Assembly: GCA_037576215.1 (NCBI GenBank)
Contig: JBANDB010000002.1
Location: 2,294,001 to 2,358,000, forward strand
Length of the DNA: 64,000 nt
Source of the DNA: Armillaria gallica
Taxonomy: Eukaryota > Basidiomycota > Agaricomycetes > Agaricales > Physalacriaceae
Direction of reading: 5' to 3'
Shown piece by piece: positions 25,371-38,389 of this stretch (within the stretch, counting starts at the first letter, position 1; each line of letters opens with the position of its first letter). The notes beneath the pieces were generated by a model, which worked only from the letters and a program-made list of their open reading frames with translations, did not search any database and had not been told where the DNA came from. Position numbers and translations under genes: made by a program.

Positions 25371-26177
25371 TGCCCTTCCGCTGCTTCTCTTGTACAGCCT
25401 TACATTTTACTTTCAGTAGCTACGTTCTCCCAGTCACAGGCAGTAGAACGCTGTTGGTTGCAAGAACACCTTGGAAACCGTCGTATTTGTTCTAAACACG
25501 AATTTGAATCATCTTTAGATCGCCGACCGCGATCCGGTCTAAATACTTACCCTCAACTTGTCCGTCCTCCCTCAAAATATTTCACCCTCCCACCAGAACG
25601 GAGGTTGACGTTTTGACCTACCAAAGTCCCCCCCAGAAACGCTGAAACAATAAAGTGATGCTCCACTGTACTGCCAAATGCCACATCATTCCTTCCACGG
25701 TACGTGGACCCAACTGTTGAATCAGTTTTCTACGTTGGTCGAAAACGAGGCCGACCGACAACTGGGGTAAGCAAAATTCCGAGCCGAAGTCACTCCGAAA
25801 GTCGGAGCTGGTCCAAAAAGTCCCATGATGACACCACAACGGACCGTCTAAGAATGATTAACGGGAAATACGCTCTTTCAGGTAACCCACAAGGGAGATG
25901 GAGGGGACGGAGGAGCGCTAGATTAGAACAACCAGCCTCCAGATTGGATAGCATCACTAAACAACGGAATACATCCCTTGATTCCCTGTGGCGTACATTA
26001 ATTCTATTATGGCCAAGGTCCCCGTTCGGGAGCAGTCAATGCCTCTTTTCTGCGACAGCAGCATTTTAGCCACCATATAATGCAGAAGCAAGCTAACAAA
26101 TGACGTAGTCCACTCGGAATGGACCAGGTCGACCATCGCAGATCCAAAGATCATTGATGCGACACCAAGTCATCAAT
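25371..26177. other. Intergenic, nothing recognised
   Basis: Lies between the start of the membrane protein gene (-) and the stop codon of ELP1 (-). Open frames are short and lack motifs. It presumably includes the promoter of the former and the 3' untranslated region of the latter. Confidence 0.5.
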
Positions 26178-29100
26178 TTACGCCCCCAAAGCCAAGTCCA
26201 AAAGCCTCAGCCGCCAGTCTGCATTACGTCCCAGCTCAGGCTTAGGCACGGAATCAACAGGGTTCACCCGTTTCGCTTTCTCGACTTGCTCCATTCGCGC
26301 AGCCCAGGAATCTGTCGCCGATTCACCCTCCTCTGCAGGCTTCTTCCAGATGTCCTCGACTGTCTCTTGTAGCTCCCGCTCGAACGCATCGACCTCCTTC
26401 TGAAGATTGGAACCCTCTTCACGATGGTCGGGTGTGAACTCGAAAAGGTGCGGAATAAGGCTTCGGGCTTCATCTGTAACAATAAAGAACCATCAGCACC
26501 TCTCTCCGATGGCAACTCGCCACAAACCTCGGGTGGTACTAAACTTTACAACAAGCTTAGCCACAGACTTGAAAAGATACTCCTCCTCATCCGCCGTCCC
26601 CTTCCTACCCGACCCCACCTTCCTCTCCTGCTTTCTCTTGGACCGAGAACTCTGCCTATAAGTGTTACACATCAGCCGTCCAGTAAATACAAAGATTGAT
26701 TAAAACCCACTTGGACGACCGGGATGTGGCTGACGGAGCTGCCGTATACCGGGTGAAGACGGTATAGGGCATCGATACGTCAGTCATCACATCCACATTA
26801 TGTAAGGCCGTGTCTTCAACGCCAAAGAACGCATCTATCGAAACGATCAAGAAAACTTCATGAAAAGCGGGGAAGCGAACGGCTTACCTGGTTCCTCCAC
26901 CTTCTTGATGCGCAGCTCTTGTAGTCTAGAGAACTGCTTACGCAGTTGTTCCCGCATTTCGTTCACGTCCTCCTTGATTTGGTATCGGCTTTCTAGAGCA
27001 CCGGGATAGATGACATCAGCCAAGAGCTCAGGCCTTCGGTGAAGCGTCATCTAGAAATGCGATTAAACTTAATAACCGATTGGAAATTAAAAGAATGATC
27101 CCTTCACGCACAATTCGGCGCGCTTCAGAGAATTCATTGCCTTGAACAAGTGTAATCACCGTCTCTCGAGCGTCTTTGGCGTAGTCGAGAATCACACGAG
27201 CAGCTTCCAGGTAACGCTTCTTTGATGTTAAATCCTCTTCACTGGAGCATTAGCAAGAGGCCGAGCCAGGAAGCTCACGCACATACCACCAACACGATAT
27301 CCCATTGCAACAAGGTCCTCTTCAGGCATTTCTGTGCGAACAGCCAGGTCGAAGAGACATTGCCACTCCAACGCCTTTTCGTACGCCACCATAGCCTTAG
27401 AAAGTGCCCCAGATTCTACAAATACTACAATAAATAGATCAACCATTATCCACGTCCAAAAAAGTCCCAAGCCACCTACCTGACGCGGCCTGTCTAAACT
27501 CTCTTCTTTCGAATAGCCAATCACCATACACAGACAGAACAATCTGAAATGAATTGAATCCAGCCATAAATATGAAAATACGAGAATGCGCTTACGTTCT
27601 GCCGCTCTGTCCCCTTCCATATCAACAATGCGATCTCATACAGTTGATGACGCTCGATATAGGCTATGGCTTCATCAAAGTGGTCATCTCCTGAAGCCGC
27701 ATCAGGGAAGTAGAATTCGAACTGTACACAGCGCCTACCAGCGAGGCCTAGATTCTTCAAAGCGCTCTCATATCTCTTCAGATGATCATCGATCCGGAAT
27801 CTTTGCACATATTTTTCCAGGGCACGCAGCTCGCGGAGGAAGGGAAGGTACTCCCTGGGGTCCTATGTACATCGCCGCATCAGCAACGAACGGTACATTC
27901 AGCAAAGATGGTAGGCGAACCTTCTGGGAATGTTGTGCAATCATCAACACCAACGAGAAATCATACACTCCCAAAGCAGTATCAAACAGCTTATCGGCAT
28001 CTACGAGAAAGATGATATACTTGACCGCATCCTCCACCAACTCCGGGTTCGCATCTAAAATGTACGGATGAGGTTAAAGTAAGATGACGATAGTTTGAAG
28101 GACATACCCCGCAAACGTAGCAACAACCCCAGTCCTGATGTATGGTCCGGAGGAGTCTTCACAACGTGAGCGGTCAATATGGAATTGACATATCTAGTCA
28201 GGTCTCTCTTCTCCAACTCCTCCCGGACGGTATCACATATCCTCGCAATAGCTTCCGGGGATTGGGAAGAACGGCTAGAGATCCAGGTTAGCTAAAGGCG
28301 TTACACATAACAGAAACGTACCCAATATTTGTCAGGAAAAGATTAATATGATCGACTTCTTTCACATCCTCTACAAACGCGGCGACATTATCCAAAAATT
28401 TCTTCTCGTCATGTTGTACGATTACGCTGAGATCGATCCTATGCTTCCTACAGGCCATGAATGCCTTGCGGTACTTCTGGCTGAAAGAATGATTAAGTCC
28501 CCGAGCACGAAGAAGGCCAAAAAGAACTCACTTATTCAAATCCTGTTTAACTACCTCCATGACCAATGGTCGCGGATTGATTGTCTCCAGATTTCCTCTA
28601 GGCATCTGCAGAACGAGGCCCATCGCACTGGGCATTGGGACAACAATTCGCGAACCCCTCTCGACACGCCGTTTCTCCCAGCTGCCTTTGAGCGCCTCTC
28701 TATCATTCTCGTTCTCCGCTTTGATATACGAGAATAGCGATTTGATATCTGCGAAAACGGCTTCATGATTTCCCGTAGTGAATATCAAGAACCCAGAGGC
28801 GATTGTGAAAGATGTCGCGTTTGAGGCGATCAGCGCGCTTGAGCTATCCGCCGCGCTGATGAACATCTTCCCAGATTCTGTGAGTCCAAGATACAAGGAG
28901 CTAGAGTTGTCGACGATTACGCGGTCTGAGATTAGGCAAAACGAAGGGAAGCTGCAGATGAGCGACGAAGTATGGCCCCGAACTGAAATTAATCAGAAGC
29001 GTAAACTCAGGGGAAGTACTTACGAATGAAATACGAAGAGGAGACTAACCATCAAACAGTTCCCCGCCTGATGACTGCCAGATAATTCCATGGTCCACTG

Positions 29101-31211
29101 GAAGCAGACGGCCGTTTCGGGATGGCATTACCATCACCACAGATCGTCCCGCCTCTTCCTCGTTCTCAATGGTCGTAATAATATCCAACCCATCGCCGTG
29201 GTCGGATCCAAGGAGAAGAAGGATACCATCGTTCCGTAATATAACCTGTCTATACGACCCAGGGTTCGCACTGGGAGAGCTCCGGGAAGTAACCTTCTTC
29301 GGATCCATGACCTTCCCTCTTCCAGGCGTCAGCCTTGTTGAAAGATCCCATACTTCGATATATCCCGTCTCCCATAGAACAGCTAACATGTCGGAACTGT
29401 GGGCGAAACATACGTTGACAGGAATCCGGGATACCTGCGAAGGATCAGGTAGCACAGCAAGTTGATATGAGGACATCGGCGGAGGAACATTTTGTGTCCT
29501 GAATGGCGTCAGCAAGATGTCGGCTGTAAAAAAAGTCATTAAAGGCGGATGAACGCTGACAAGATAGTTATCTTACATCCGTCAATCACTGCAACAGAAC
29601 CCGTATCCAGAGGAGGTGCTGTCGGAGAAGAAGACGTAACCCAAGCATAGGTTCGTTGAATAACCTCGTCTACAATGACGTCAGTCGGACGGCTACATCT
29701 TCCAAATAGACGAAATCCAACATTTTGTTGTCAAGATCAATGTGAGCGCGCTCTCAGGATGCCATTCTACTGACATGAAACAGCCAGGCTGTGATGGATT
29801 TGAAGGCGCTACAATTTCCTGTTTGAGGTACCTGAAGAGCTGGTAATCAATCGCATGCCGTTGTGCCTTTAGGATCTTACCAATGGTAGTTTCCTATCGT
29901 CCAGAGCTGCACTTTACGTAGAAATGAATAAGGATGCACAGAACACACGGGAAACGTTCCATACCGACATCCCCCTCCTTCCTCGTAATCCATAGCGCCA
30001 GCACATTTGAATCCGAGCTCCATCGAAGCTCTCTAACCTTATAACCCCACCTTAAATCTTCCGCTTTGGAAGAATTGTCTATATTTAGATCACCGACTCT
30101 GATACCGAACTCTCCATGGCGGAGGCCGTTGCGCTCGAAGAAAACAACATCGTGACGTCCGGCTTTACCTACTCCGCCGCCTTCAAATCCAAACCGCTGT
30201 GTAGCCGCGATCAGATTTCCCGATGGTCTCCATGAAAGTGGATGTTCAAGGCCAGCGACAGGCTCAGAGGTGGTTTGCAATACTGCTTGACGATCATACA
30301 CACGGAGAACGCGATGCTTGGTTTCAGCCGGAGACAGAGAAGATACACAGAAGAAGGCACCGTCACCACGCCAGCTGATGCGAGGGAGCAAGTCGTCGTC
30401 GGGACTGATGCCGAGAATGACATTTGCAGGCGCCTGAGCGGCACTTTTTCCCACCGAGCCGTGAAACTGTGTCTGTTTGGAACCCCAGCCGACGTTTATT
30501 GGAGCATCTGCACGTGAATTGAAGGCGTGTACGGCACCGAAATACATCAGAACGAACCTTCGCCAAAATCAGAGGGATGCAAGGATGTTTCAGACAGAAC
30601 ATCAAATGTTGAAGTCATCAATATCAGCTTGTTGTCCCCTGATTATCGATTAGTATCTAGGCAGGTCGGGCCCTATGAGTAACTACCTGTAACAAGCACA
30701 AGAGAAGAATCGTCTGGGCTCCATGACGCAGCGAAGATCCCTCCATCAACCGTGCCAACAACATCGTCCTAGATAAAATAGCGTATTAGTCATTTATCAA
30801 CTGAGAAAACATATCTCGGACGCACCGCTTGAGAAACTTCATCGTCTATGGGTACAGTTGCTATATCCCCACTGCGAAGGACCGCGACAAGCTGTTGACT
30901 GTCCAGAAGCACTCGAAGAGAAATAACTTGAGGGTGGGATGTATATTCTGACAACGCGCTGGCATTCAGGTTATAAAAACAAGTTGCCTATAGTCGTATT
31001 CAGTCGAATGGACATGTATTCTCGAGTAGGCAACTACCTTTTCGTCTGATACCGCCTTCCATATCTTCACCTCTACATTTGCACCTGCAATACCGCGTTC
31101 CGACGCTATGTACGTGATATTTTGGTCAAGATCGATGGCCGTGCAAGATATGGTTGCTGAGTCTAACGACAATGCAGACGATGTCGACGCGACCAGGGAG
31201 AGATTCCGCAT
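26178..31211 (-). CDS. ELP1: Elongator complex subunit 1
   Basis: Scaffold subunit of the Elongator complex, which installs 5-carboxymethyl-type groups on wobble uridine of tRNAs. The start MRNLSLVASTSSA at 31211 is the family's usual N-terminus, followed by TAIDLDQNITYIASERG. WD40-type segments include WSPDDSSLVLVT, ISWRGDGAFFCVSSL, LSWRPSGNLIAAT and LRWSSDSNVLALW. The central signature LVLQMPRGNLETINPRPLV (about 28550-28620) is diagnostic. The helical part includes YVNSILTAHVVKTPPDHTSG, HFDEAIAYIERHQLYEIAL and VAYEKALEWQCLFDLAV. The conserved basic tRNA-binding region SSRSKRKQERKVGSGRKGT lies near 26640-26600, and the C-terminal helices end RLRLLDLALGA. Roughly 1,300 residues over more than 12 exons is normal for the family. 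No break is seen. Confidence 0.95.
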
Positions 31212-31360
31212 TATAGAGTACAGTAAAATAATGTCCAGGAAGAAGAGTATAAAAGGAAAAAGATCGGATGCGTGTTTGGCGACGTCGATCGAGACAAACA
31301 TCCATTCACGTCTCTCTCTCGGGTATTTCGCCCGTATTTTTTCTTCTTATTGACTCCATA
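31212..31360. promoter_or_regulatory. Shared divergent promoter of ELP1 and EFG1
   Basis: Only 149 bp separate the ATG of ELP1 (minus strand, 31211) from the ATG of EFG1 (plus strand, 31361). The interval holds an A-rich half (aaaggaaaaagatcgg near 31253) and a pyrimidine-rich half (tctctctctcggg near 31313, then a T-run), each suited to a transcription start on one strand. A tataaaagg string occurs at about 31249. Bidirectional use is inferred from the spacing. Confidence 0.6.
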
Positions 31361-32213
31361 ATGGCACCCTCACGAACATCAAAGGCGACAAGAAAATCTC
31401 ACCGACCTGACGGTGGCGGCGGTCAATCTGGTACGCCTGGTGTCCAAAAGATTAAATCGTCGCTAAGACAGACAGGAAGACTACTTGCAAAGGTATGTAA
31501 ATCTAATGCCTATTGCTCAACATTTCTTTCATTCAGATTTCTTAGGACAACCTAGCAGCAGATGTACGCGTCACGACAGAGCGCCGGCTAAAGGCCCTGG
31601 AGGCGGAACTTGCAGAGGCAGAGCAAATCAGGAAGGAACGAGCACTGGGAATGCGTTACCACGGCGTGAAGTTTTTCGGTGAGTCTCCGACTGAAGACGA
31701 CTGGATATCTGTTGAATTAGTGTCAGAGAGACAAAAGGTGCTCCGGAAAGTGAAGCAAGCCAAGAAGAAACTTTCTAGCACTCCACAAAACGAAAAGAAA
31801 GCTCTGGAGTCCTCGCTTTTCGATGCACGCGTTGATCTGAATTACATCTTGGTATGCTAGGTTATTTTGTACGTCAAATGCTGTCCTGATCAATTCAGCA
31901 TTACCCCAAAACGAAGAAATACATATCACTCTTCCCCCCGGAAATACGACATCCCGAAGCGCAGTCAAATTCCACTGACTCATCGGAAACCAATGCGCAG
32001 AGACAACAAATAAAAGATCAAATACGGCAGCAGATGCTCGATGGAGAGCTACCCCTCGAACCTGAGCTACATCTGTCCACAGATACCGACACCCTTACGA
32101 AAAAACGAGTCGCAAAACCGAGCAAATTAACCTCCTCTGTTCCCGTGGCCGATGCGGAGCAAGACGACGACTTTTTCGGCGATGATGATGACGATGACGA
32201 TGAGGGTTCATGA
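31361..32213 (+). CDS. EFG1: rRNA-processing protein EFG1
   Basis: Nucleolar factor needed for early 18S rRNA processing in the small-subunit pathway. Exons 31361-31492, 31546-31678, 31727-31851 and 31899-32213 join in phase to 234 residues. The order of motifs is the family's: KIKSSLRQTGRLLAK, then DNLAADVRVTTERRLKALEA, then MRYHGVKFFERQKVLRKVK, KKKLSS, DLNYILHYPKTKKYISLFP. The middle is a charged coiled coil. The C-terminal quarter is acidic and ends in an Asp run followed by EGS, a common nucleolar feature. Length is typical of fungal Efg1 proteins. Confidence 0.93.
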
Positions 32214-33149
32214 AAGTTCGTATGATATCAACATATGACATTGGGCCTATCACTCGCAGTTGGTGATTAGATTTATACTCCAACGTAACGCTGAAGGAAC
32301 CTCCTTTGACTTTCATATTTCAATGAACGGGCGGGCGCTGTTGTGTTGGCGACTCATGGATCATCACTCAAGGACGAGAATTAATATTGCCTCGACCGAT
32401 GGTGAAATGAAACTTGATTTCTAAACAGGGGACAACTCTTCCCTCGAGCATTTTTGGCTTTCTCCAAGGCAACGAAATGAAACGTAAGTATCTGCGTAAC
32501 ATCTGGGGACAAGTTCCCTGTTATCTTCCGTTCCTGGATCGACGCGTCGACGAGCCCCTCAGCCGGCGCCGTTGGGCTATTCTGCCTGCCGCTACAGTAA
32601 CCAAGTTGTGAAAATCGAGGGGCTCAACCTTCTACCTGGCAACCCGTTGGCTTCTTGCAAATTACTTCCGTGGCGAATACATCGTACGTCATTGCAAAGC
32701 CTCGATACGCGCGCCACTTGCATAAATACATATCGAAGTCGTAAGTATGTCCCGTTATGTGCTACGCCGCCGTCATGCATGCTTAAAAGGAGAGGACTCC
32801 CGGCTGTAGGAAATACAGAATCTCCCTGATTGTGCGTTTCCAGGAGTAAATTAGTTGACAGCGTCGCTCTTCGCACCCACTGTTCGATATGAGAGCCTTC
32901 AGACATCCGCATTTTCTAACAGGACCCATAAATAACTAAGAGAGAAAATAATGATTGTTCTACGGTAGGAATAATATACAGGAGTGCACCTGAGGTCTAT
33001 ATTTTCGACAGAGGTATCAAACTTCAACTCAGGGTATCCATATGTCCGCCGAACTACAGTGATTGCCGGTTGGAATGAAAAAGAAACGAAAGAAGGTGCT
33101 GCTTAGAGTTTGAAGGGTATCATAAATGAAAACTGGATGCACGCTGCGC
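32214..33149. other. Intergenic between convergent genes, nothing recognised
   Basis: The 3' flanks of EFG1 (+) and of the acidic hypothetical gene (-). No convincing exon, RNA gene or repeat is visible in either strand. Confidence 0.5.
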
Positions 33150-34217
33150 TTAATTACGCGTGGCAGTGTTGGTCTGAGAGAACAAACCACAGAACAAAGA
33201 ACTAGGAGGCACGACACTAGCACGATTACATAGCTGCGCTTCTGCCTCCTCGAAAGGCGCGACCAGGCGCCTGTCCAACATCGGTGACTGGCGACCCGCA
33301 GATGGAGTTATGGTAACAGGTTCTACATTCTCTAGAGTCACCGGCTACAGAGGGGTGTGTGAGCAAAGCGAATAGAAGACGGATGTACAACGGAGTAACT
33401 CACAAGGATACCGGAATATATCTCAGCATGCGCGTCTTCCTCGCCAAAATCGACAGGGACATCTTGGTGGAGGTCCTCGTCGTGAAGTGACATCAACCCC
33501 ACGGAATTCTTCAGCACATCCAAATAGATGTCTTGGTAGACATCAAAAGGTGACACGTATAACTCCGCGCCAACCTGATGGAACTCATCGTCCACAATGA
33601 ATACATCATCGCGGGCATAAGGTACCGAATCCAGTTTTTCATGGAAAAGGATGGCAGCCGATTCACCGACATCTTCGGATAGTGCATCACAGGCAAACGA
33701 CACGGAAGATGACGGGAGGCAGGATTCCGACCAGGGCGCAAATGCAAAGGAGCGCGGCTTCGGGGGAGGATGGTAGAAAGGACTGGTGGAAGGGATGCTG
33801 ATATATTGCGTATCGTCCTCCTCATCCTCATCCTCGGAATCAGATGCGTCCGAGTCGACAAAGGCGTCGAAAGGTTCAGCGAAGGAAGAAGAGAAGAGCG
33901 GCAGTGGTGAAGACGGAATAACAGCACTTGGAAGAGGCGATTCAAATTCAAGAGAACGTGGCGAGGGTGTCAAGCCTGAAATAATGTCTTCAAAAAGGAA
34001 GGGAGACCCGAGATTAAGGTCAAGAACGTCCTGCGCGTTAAAACGTGAGCTTGAAGCATAGGAAAGCTCTGAGAAAACAAACCTGGCTAGCATCCCCACA
34101 CCTTGGCAAGCTGAGGAATATGTGCGGGCGCCTGGAACTTTTATTGCCATTACCGATCTGTTGGGTCGCCTGTTGGCCTGCAACGGAGATAGAGTTGAAA
34201 GATGCCGGAGCGACCAT
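33150..34217 (-). CDS. Acidic, mostly disordered protein of unknown function
   Basis: Three exons join in phase. Exon 1 reads MVAPASFNSISVAGQQATQQ to LSLPRCGDASQ. Exon 2 reads DVLDLNLGSPFLFED to DAHAEIYSGIL. Exon 3 reads PVTLENVEPVTITP to SQTNTATRN, about 318 residues in all. The middle contains an acidic run (DSDASDSEDEDEEDDTQY) and many Ser/Pro/Phe motifs, with the more ordered segment DVYQDIYLDVLKNSVGLMSL near the C-terminal third. There are no membrane spans and no signal peptide. The start ATG at 34217 is followed by a clean frame. I do not recognise a named domain. It resembles conserved disordered proteins of agaricomycetes, but that is memory rather than a search. Confidence 0.65.
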
Positions 34218-36835
34218 GATGGTGCGAATATAAAGCAAGGGCAATAACGAATTGAACGAAGAACGAAGGGCCAGCACAGCTAGGCAAAGGCAAAGAGTGA
34301 AGTCCAGAGGAATGGATAGTGAGGGAAAGACAAATTGTGACGGAACCCACCTTTTTATACCTGGGCCAGATGTCGGCAAATTGGAACGATCTCGGCGCTG
34401 CGTAGACTGTTTTGCAAATTCTGGAATGTTGATCTAGATAACAGCCTCACGTGTAGTCATGATGTCGATCGGTAGGATTGCTCCCTTTGACACCTAGGCA
34501 ACGGACGGTTTGGACACACGGTAAGTAATACGTGTTTCAATTCCCTCCTGTTATTTTCGACATTGAGAGGTCGGGACAGAGAACTCCGGGGAGGACGCTG
34601 GTGTCGCTAGTCCGCTGGGACGGCTTTCGACATTTGTCTTGCTCTGTCCTTTGATGCAACTAATGCAACCTGAGGCTTGGCCGCAGCGTGAGAGGGATTA
34701 TGCTCACCGGAAGCCGTCCTCTCATGGCAACGTAGGCTGCGAGTAAACTGCGGCGTTTGCTCCAAGACTTTGCTTTAGATTGTGAAAGAGTATATGAAGT
34801 CCCAAAGTGACCAAAAGAAGGACTTCGTGAAAGGAATGAATAGGCACAGCAACCATAAAGCATACGCTTCGTCCAGATGCAAATTGTCAGAAGGCCTGGG
34901 GCCCGCGTGGAGCCGCGCAGGAAGCAACCATGATGGCATAGATGGCGGTCATGTATCTCATCAAAGAATGGCTGTGAGAACCAAGTTTGCAAGAGACTAG
35001 ACGATATCAGGTCCAGAGACAGGGATACGGGTGCCTCGTCATGATTTCGAGGGGCGAGATTGGAATAATCTCCTCAGATTCAATTATGATTGATCAAATG
35101 CATAATGCATTGCATCTCGACCGGGCCTCTACGAGGTAATGGGGTTGTCTGTGTGAAGTAGAGTTGCACGTCTGACGACTTGCTACAGAAAACCATCCGA
35201 ACACGGCTCTAGTATCTCGTAGGACTCGGAAGCCTGCGTCTGAGTCACGCAGATCAGACTTGAAACATGTGCGTAAACGACTAAAGGCGTATTCAGTACT
35301 TCATAGCTGCGGCCGAGTGTACTTCTGAAAGACTACGTTCACATACATTGATACACGCTGCCTATGAATAGGAATAAGATCTTGGGCAGAGCGGCTTCGT
35401 TTCTTCTCTTCGGCAAGTTCCAAAAGAAGTGGGGACGGAGGTATCATGATTGAACGCGTTAAATTTGACGCTAACGGTGCCCTGCGATGGTGAGTTCTCA
35501 ACAGATGATAGGATAATAGGCTAACTGCGTCTGTAATATAAAGATGGGCAGGATATGGGCGGTGATAGAGTTGATACCAAGGCTTGTTCCCAGGCACGAT
35601 ACAGGTAGAAATGATCCAGAGGACATGGAAGTTCGAAAATGAAAATGAAAACGATCCGACCCGGGCCGGTGGACCTTAGCGATGATGCGAGCTCGGAGCG
35701 GCGGCAATGCGAGGCACTGAACTTACCCTTTGAGCGCCACTGATCCTGGCAGGCCCAACACCGCGCAGTACACACTGCATGGGCGGACCCACGTCTTTCT
35801 CTGCTCCTGTCATGGCGGTCCTGTGTTTCAATGCAGCATCAAATTACAGGGAACTATTGAAACAATTAATAATAAAGATCTCTCAGCGCTGTTCTCTAAC
35901 TCTTGGACTGTTTGATGGTTTTTACGGGAGTCTTTGATGACTAGAGGAGCGCGTGTCAATTGAGCGATAGGGCATATGTCGCAGTCCTCACTTTCTGTTG
36001 ATTGCCACCCGACTTCACCCCAGCAACCCTCACGATCTTGGCAGGAGCTCTTCTTATGGTCACCGTGTAGGCCCTTTGTGGTACAGACTCTTCCAAAGAA
36101 GAACTCGAACAAATGGATGTTACTGAAGCCTGCAATACAACGGGATAAGCTTCTGGCGTTATAGGTGAATCAAGAAGGTAAGTACCTTTCTCCGCTGTAC
36201 GTGGTTGCTGGATTCCATGTTTATAACAGCGTGTGTAGACTGTGGTGTGCGATATCGATTCGACGGAGAAGTCGACCCATAACGGTCCCCTTTATACGCT
36301 GGCGCATCTTGGATTCTTCCTTGTTGATTGTTCGCCTCGTATTGTTCTTTGCCGGGATCTCGGTTTGTCTTTACACGCCTGGGTGGCATCCCTCATTACT
36401 CAAGACCATTTGAACCACCGAGACTAACTTGGTCTGACTAAGTTCACAAGAGAGTAACGATACCATAAAGCACTCCAGGGTCCGGACTCCGTTTGTCATG
36501 TTTCTGTCTAACGCAGGGCCGACGAAATTGTAGAAGCCACTGACTGATACAGTCATAGAAGCTATATGAGGCTGCCGGGACACCTGAACAAGTCATGCCC
36601 TTGGGGATGAATGTATCTCCGTCATCGATCACTTATCATTGCCTGTTATAGTGCGGCTTTGACCTTGACTATTGGGCAGGCTGACACATTGTACGCAGAC
36701 ATTGTTCATGAATAACGGAGATGCCACCGGTTTCAAAACATATAAGAGACTTGATATTCACACAGTTTCTCTCTATCGACCTCATCTCCGTCGAACTACT
36801 TTCCCTTTTTCTTCCACTCAATTTACACGCTTAGT
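34218..36835. other. 2.6-kb gene-poor region
   Basis: Only short open frames without family motifs on either strand, the longest near 34660-34992 and 36159-36413. No tandem or inverted repeat of note was seen. It should include the promoter of the gene at 34217 and that of the plus-strand gene at 36836. Confidence 0.5.
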
Positions 36836-37748
36836 ATGCAATTCTCTCGCATGGACGTCATGGACCAGCAGAGGTTCGATCCCGCCAAAAAGGTTCGTAG
36901 CACTTACTTTGACGCCACACTCTACTAAAAATTGCTGCTCGTTGCAGACTACTTCCTCTCCTGAGAATCAGAGGGCCGGAAAAGTTCTCGATGAGGAAGT
37001 TGACCTCCCTCTGCGCAGGGTCCGTGTTCTGGTGGCGATTCGCGTTGCCACAAAAGATTAATTCTGTTCCTTAGACAAAGAGCACAGCCGACATTTTGGA
37101 TTCTCAACGATTCGACCTAACCAAAAAGGCATCGCAGCAGCAAGACGATTCAAGGAGCATCCTACCTGACAGCTTGGACGACCTCCCCCTCGGCGATGAG
37201 TTTACCATCGTCGACCCATTGGAAGCACAGGCACGTTTTGTCCCTTTTTCCTGGCTTTTCGCTCTGTATTGACGAGTACTGTGCAGCCACCCGCCACTCC
37301 GGCAGATGCCACTGTCGTTCGGAAAACCATTAGTCGTGTTTTGTCGTTAGACAAGATCTTGCCATTCCACTCTTCCCCCACGGTGTCGATCGCCTCTTCT
37401 TCCAGGCCCTCTACCTCTGCGTCTACTGCTATGTCTTCTGTCCTGAGTACTGGATATCCCATCGAATCGCAATGCGACGATATTCATCCCGACAGCTATA
37501 TCGCCACAAAAATGATCATCCAACGGTCGCCGTCAAAACTTTCCTTCGATGCCTTGAGCTGCTACTCTAGGAGCGCGTTTGAAAATGAGGTCGACGCGGA
37601 AGTGGAGCGCATCAAGGAAGGCAAAAATATCTCTGTCTGGGTCAATCAAGCAGCGTCGTCGACTGAAGAGTACCGTGACTTGTGGAGGTGCAGTGTGCAG
37701 ACCACGCCCAGTGTTCTCCAGGTTGAGTCGCGAGTTGAGGCGGTTTAA
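36836..37748 (+). CDS. Small disordered protein with internal motif repeat, unknown function
   Basis: Four exons join in phase to about 248 residues: MQFSRMDVMDQQRFDPAKK, then TTSSPENQRAGKVLDEEVDL with PLRR, then TKSTADILDSQRFDLTKK to EFTIVDPLEAQ, then PPATPADATVVRKTISRVL to QVESRVEAV. The third intron (from 37229) begins GC rather than GT, and no GT site keeps the frame. The motif D-x-Q-R-F-D-x-x-K-K occurs twice (DQQRFDPAKK and DSQRFDLTKK). The exon ends LPLRR and LPLGD are also alike, so exons 1-2 and 3 may derive from one unit. The C-terminal half is Ser/Thr-rich with a charged helix (NEVDAEVERIKEGKN). No known domain is recognised. Confidence 0.6.
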
Positions 37749-37936
37749 TTCTCTGCAGGCATCGGCATGTTATTGACGGCATCTTTGCCGTCTTCGTGTG
37801 TCTTACCATCCATTAGAGTCTTCTCGTCGCTCATCTCTCAAACTTCAGTGCCACTGCCTTGTGCACTACTTAGTGATTGCTTTTATATTAGATTTTTGTC
37901 TGTAATACTTTATTTCTACTATCGTTGCAGTACTAC

Positions 37937-38389
37937 AGGACCCCCAATTATCCCTCTAGAGGTCGGTACGCCACAATTGCCCATTTCAAAAATTTGTCCG
38001 AACTTTTCGTCCCAGTCCTTGTCCAAATTTTGTCCGAACTTTTATTCCGACCTCTAAAAAAACCGCGAAAAATCACCAAAAATCGCAAAATTACAGAGAC
38101 ATCTAGAATGTAGATAATTTATTGAAAACGGGTAATAATTAATGGCGCGAACGGAAAATGCCAATTGAACACAACAAAACACCAGGATACAGGGTTTATT
38201 CAGATACAATGTACAGGCCAAAATGCTAAGTGGCACGTAACAGAGCGTAACATGTTGTCCGAACTAAAAATCCGACCTACAAAGTCAGAGGGTCAGATTT
38301 GTCCGAACTTTGTGCCGACCTCAGTGACCAGGAAGACCAAATCTGTCCGAACTTTCCGATCGACCTATATAGGGATAATTGGGGGTCCT
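37937..38389. mobile_element. Non-autonomous DNA transposon (hAT-like MITE) with 8-bp target duplication
   Basis: The 453-bp element begins aggacccccaattatccct (37937-37955) and ends with its exact reverse complement (38371-38389). The similarity of the ends continues, less perfectly, to the string aggtcg on the left and cgacct on the right. The flanks carry a perfect 8-bp direct repeat, agtactac, at 37929-37936 and 38390-38397. An 8-bp duplication is the length made by hAT-superfamily transposases. The interior has no coding frame. It carries five direct copies of a core tgtccgaact (near 37997, 38032, 38255, 38310 and 38344), four of them followed by (c)cgacct. The intact duplication points to fairly recent insertion. 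Confidence 0.85.

Noticed and set aside
30363..30605. Short minus-strand frame with many basic residues
   Set aside because: Alternative frame of an ELP1 WD40 exon; the ELP1 reading is supported by flanking motifs.
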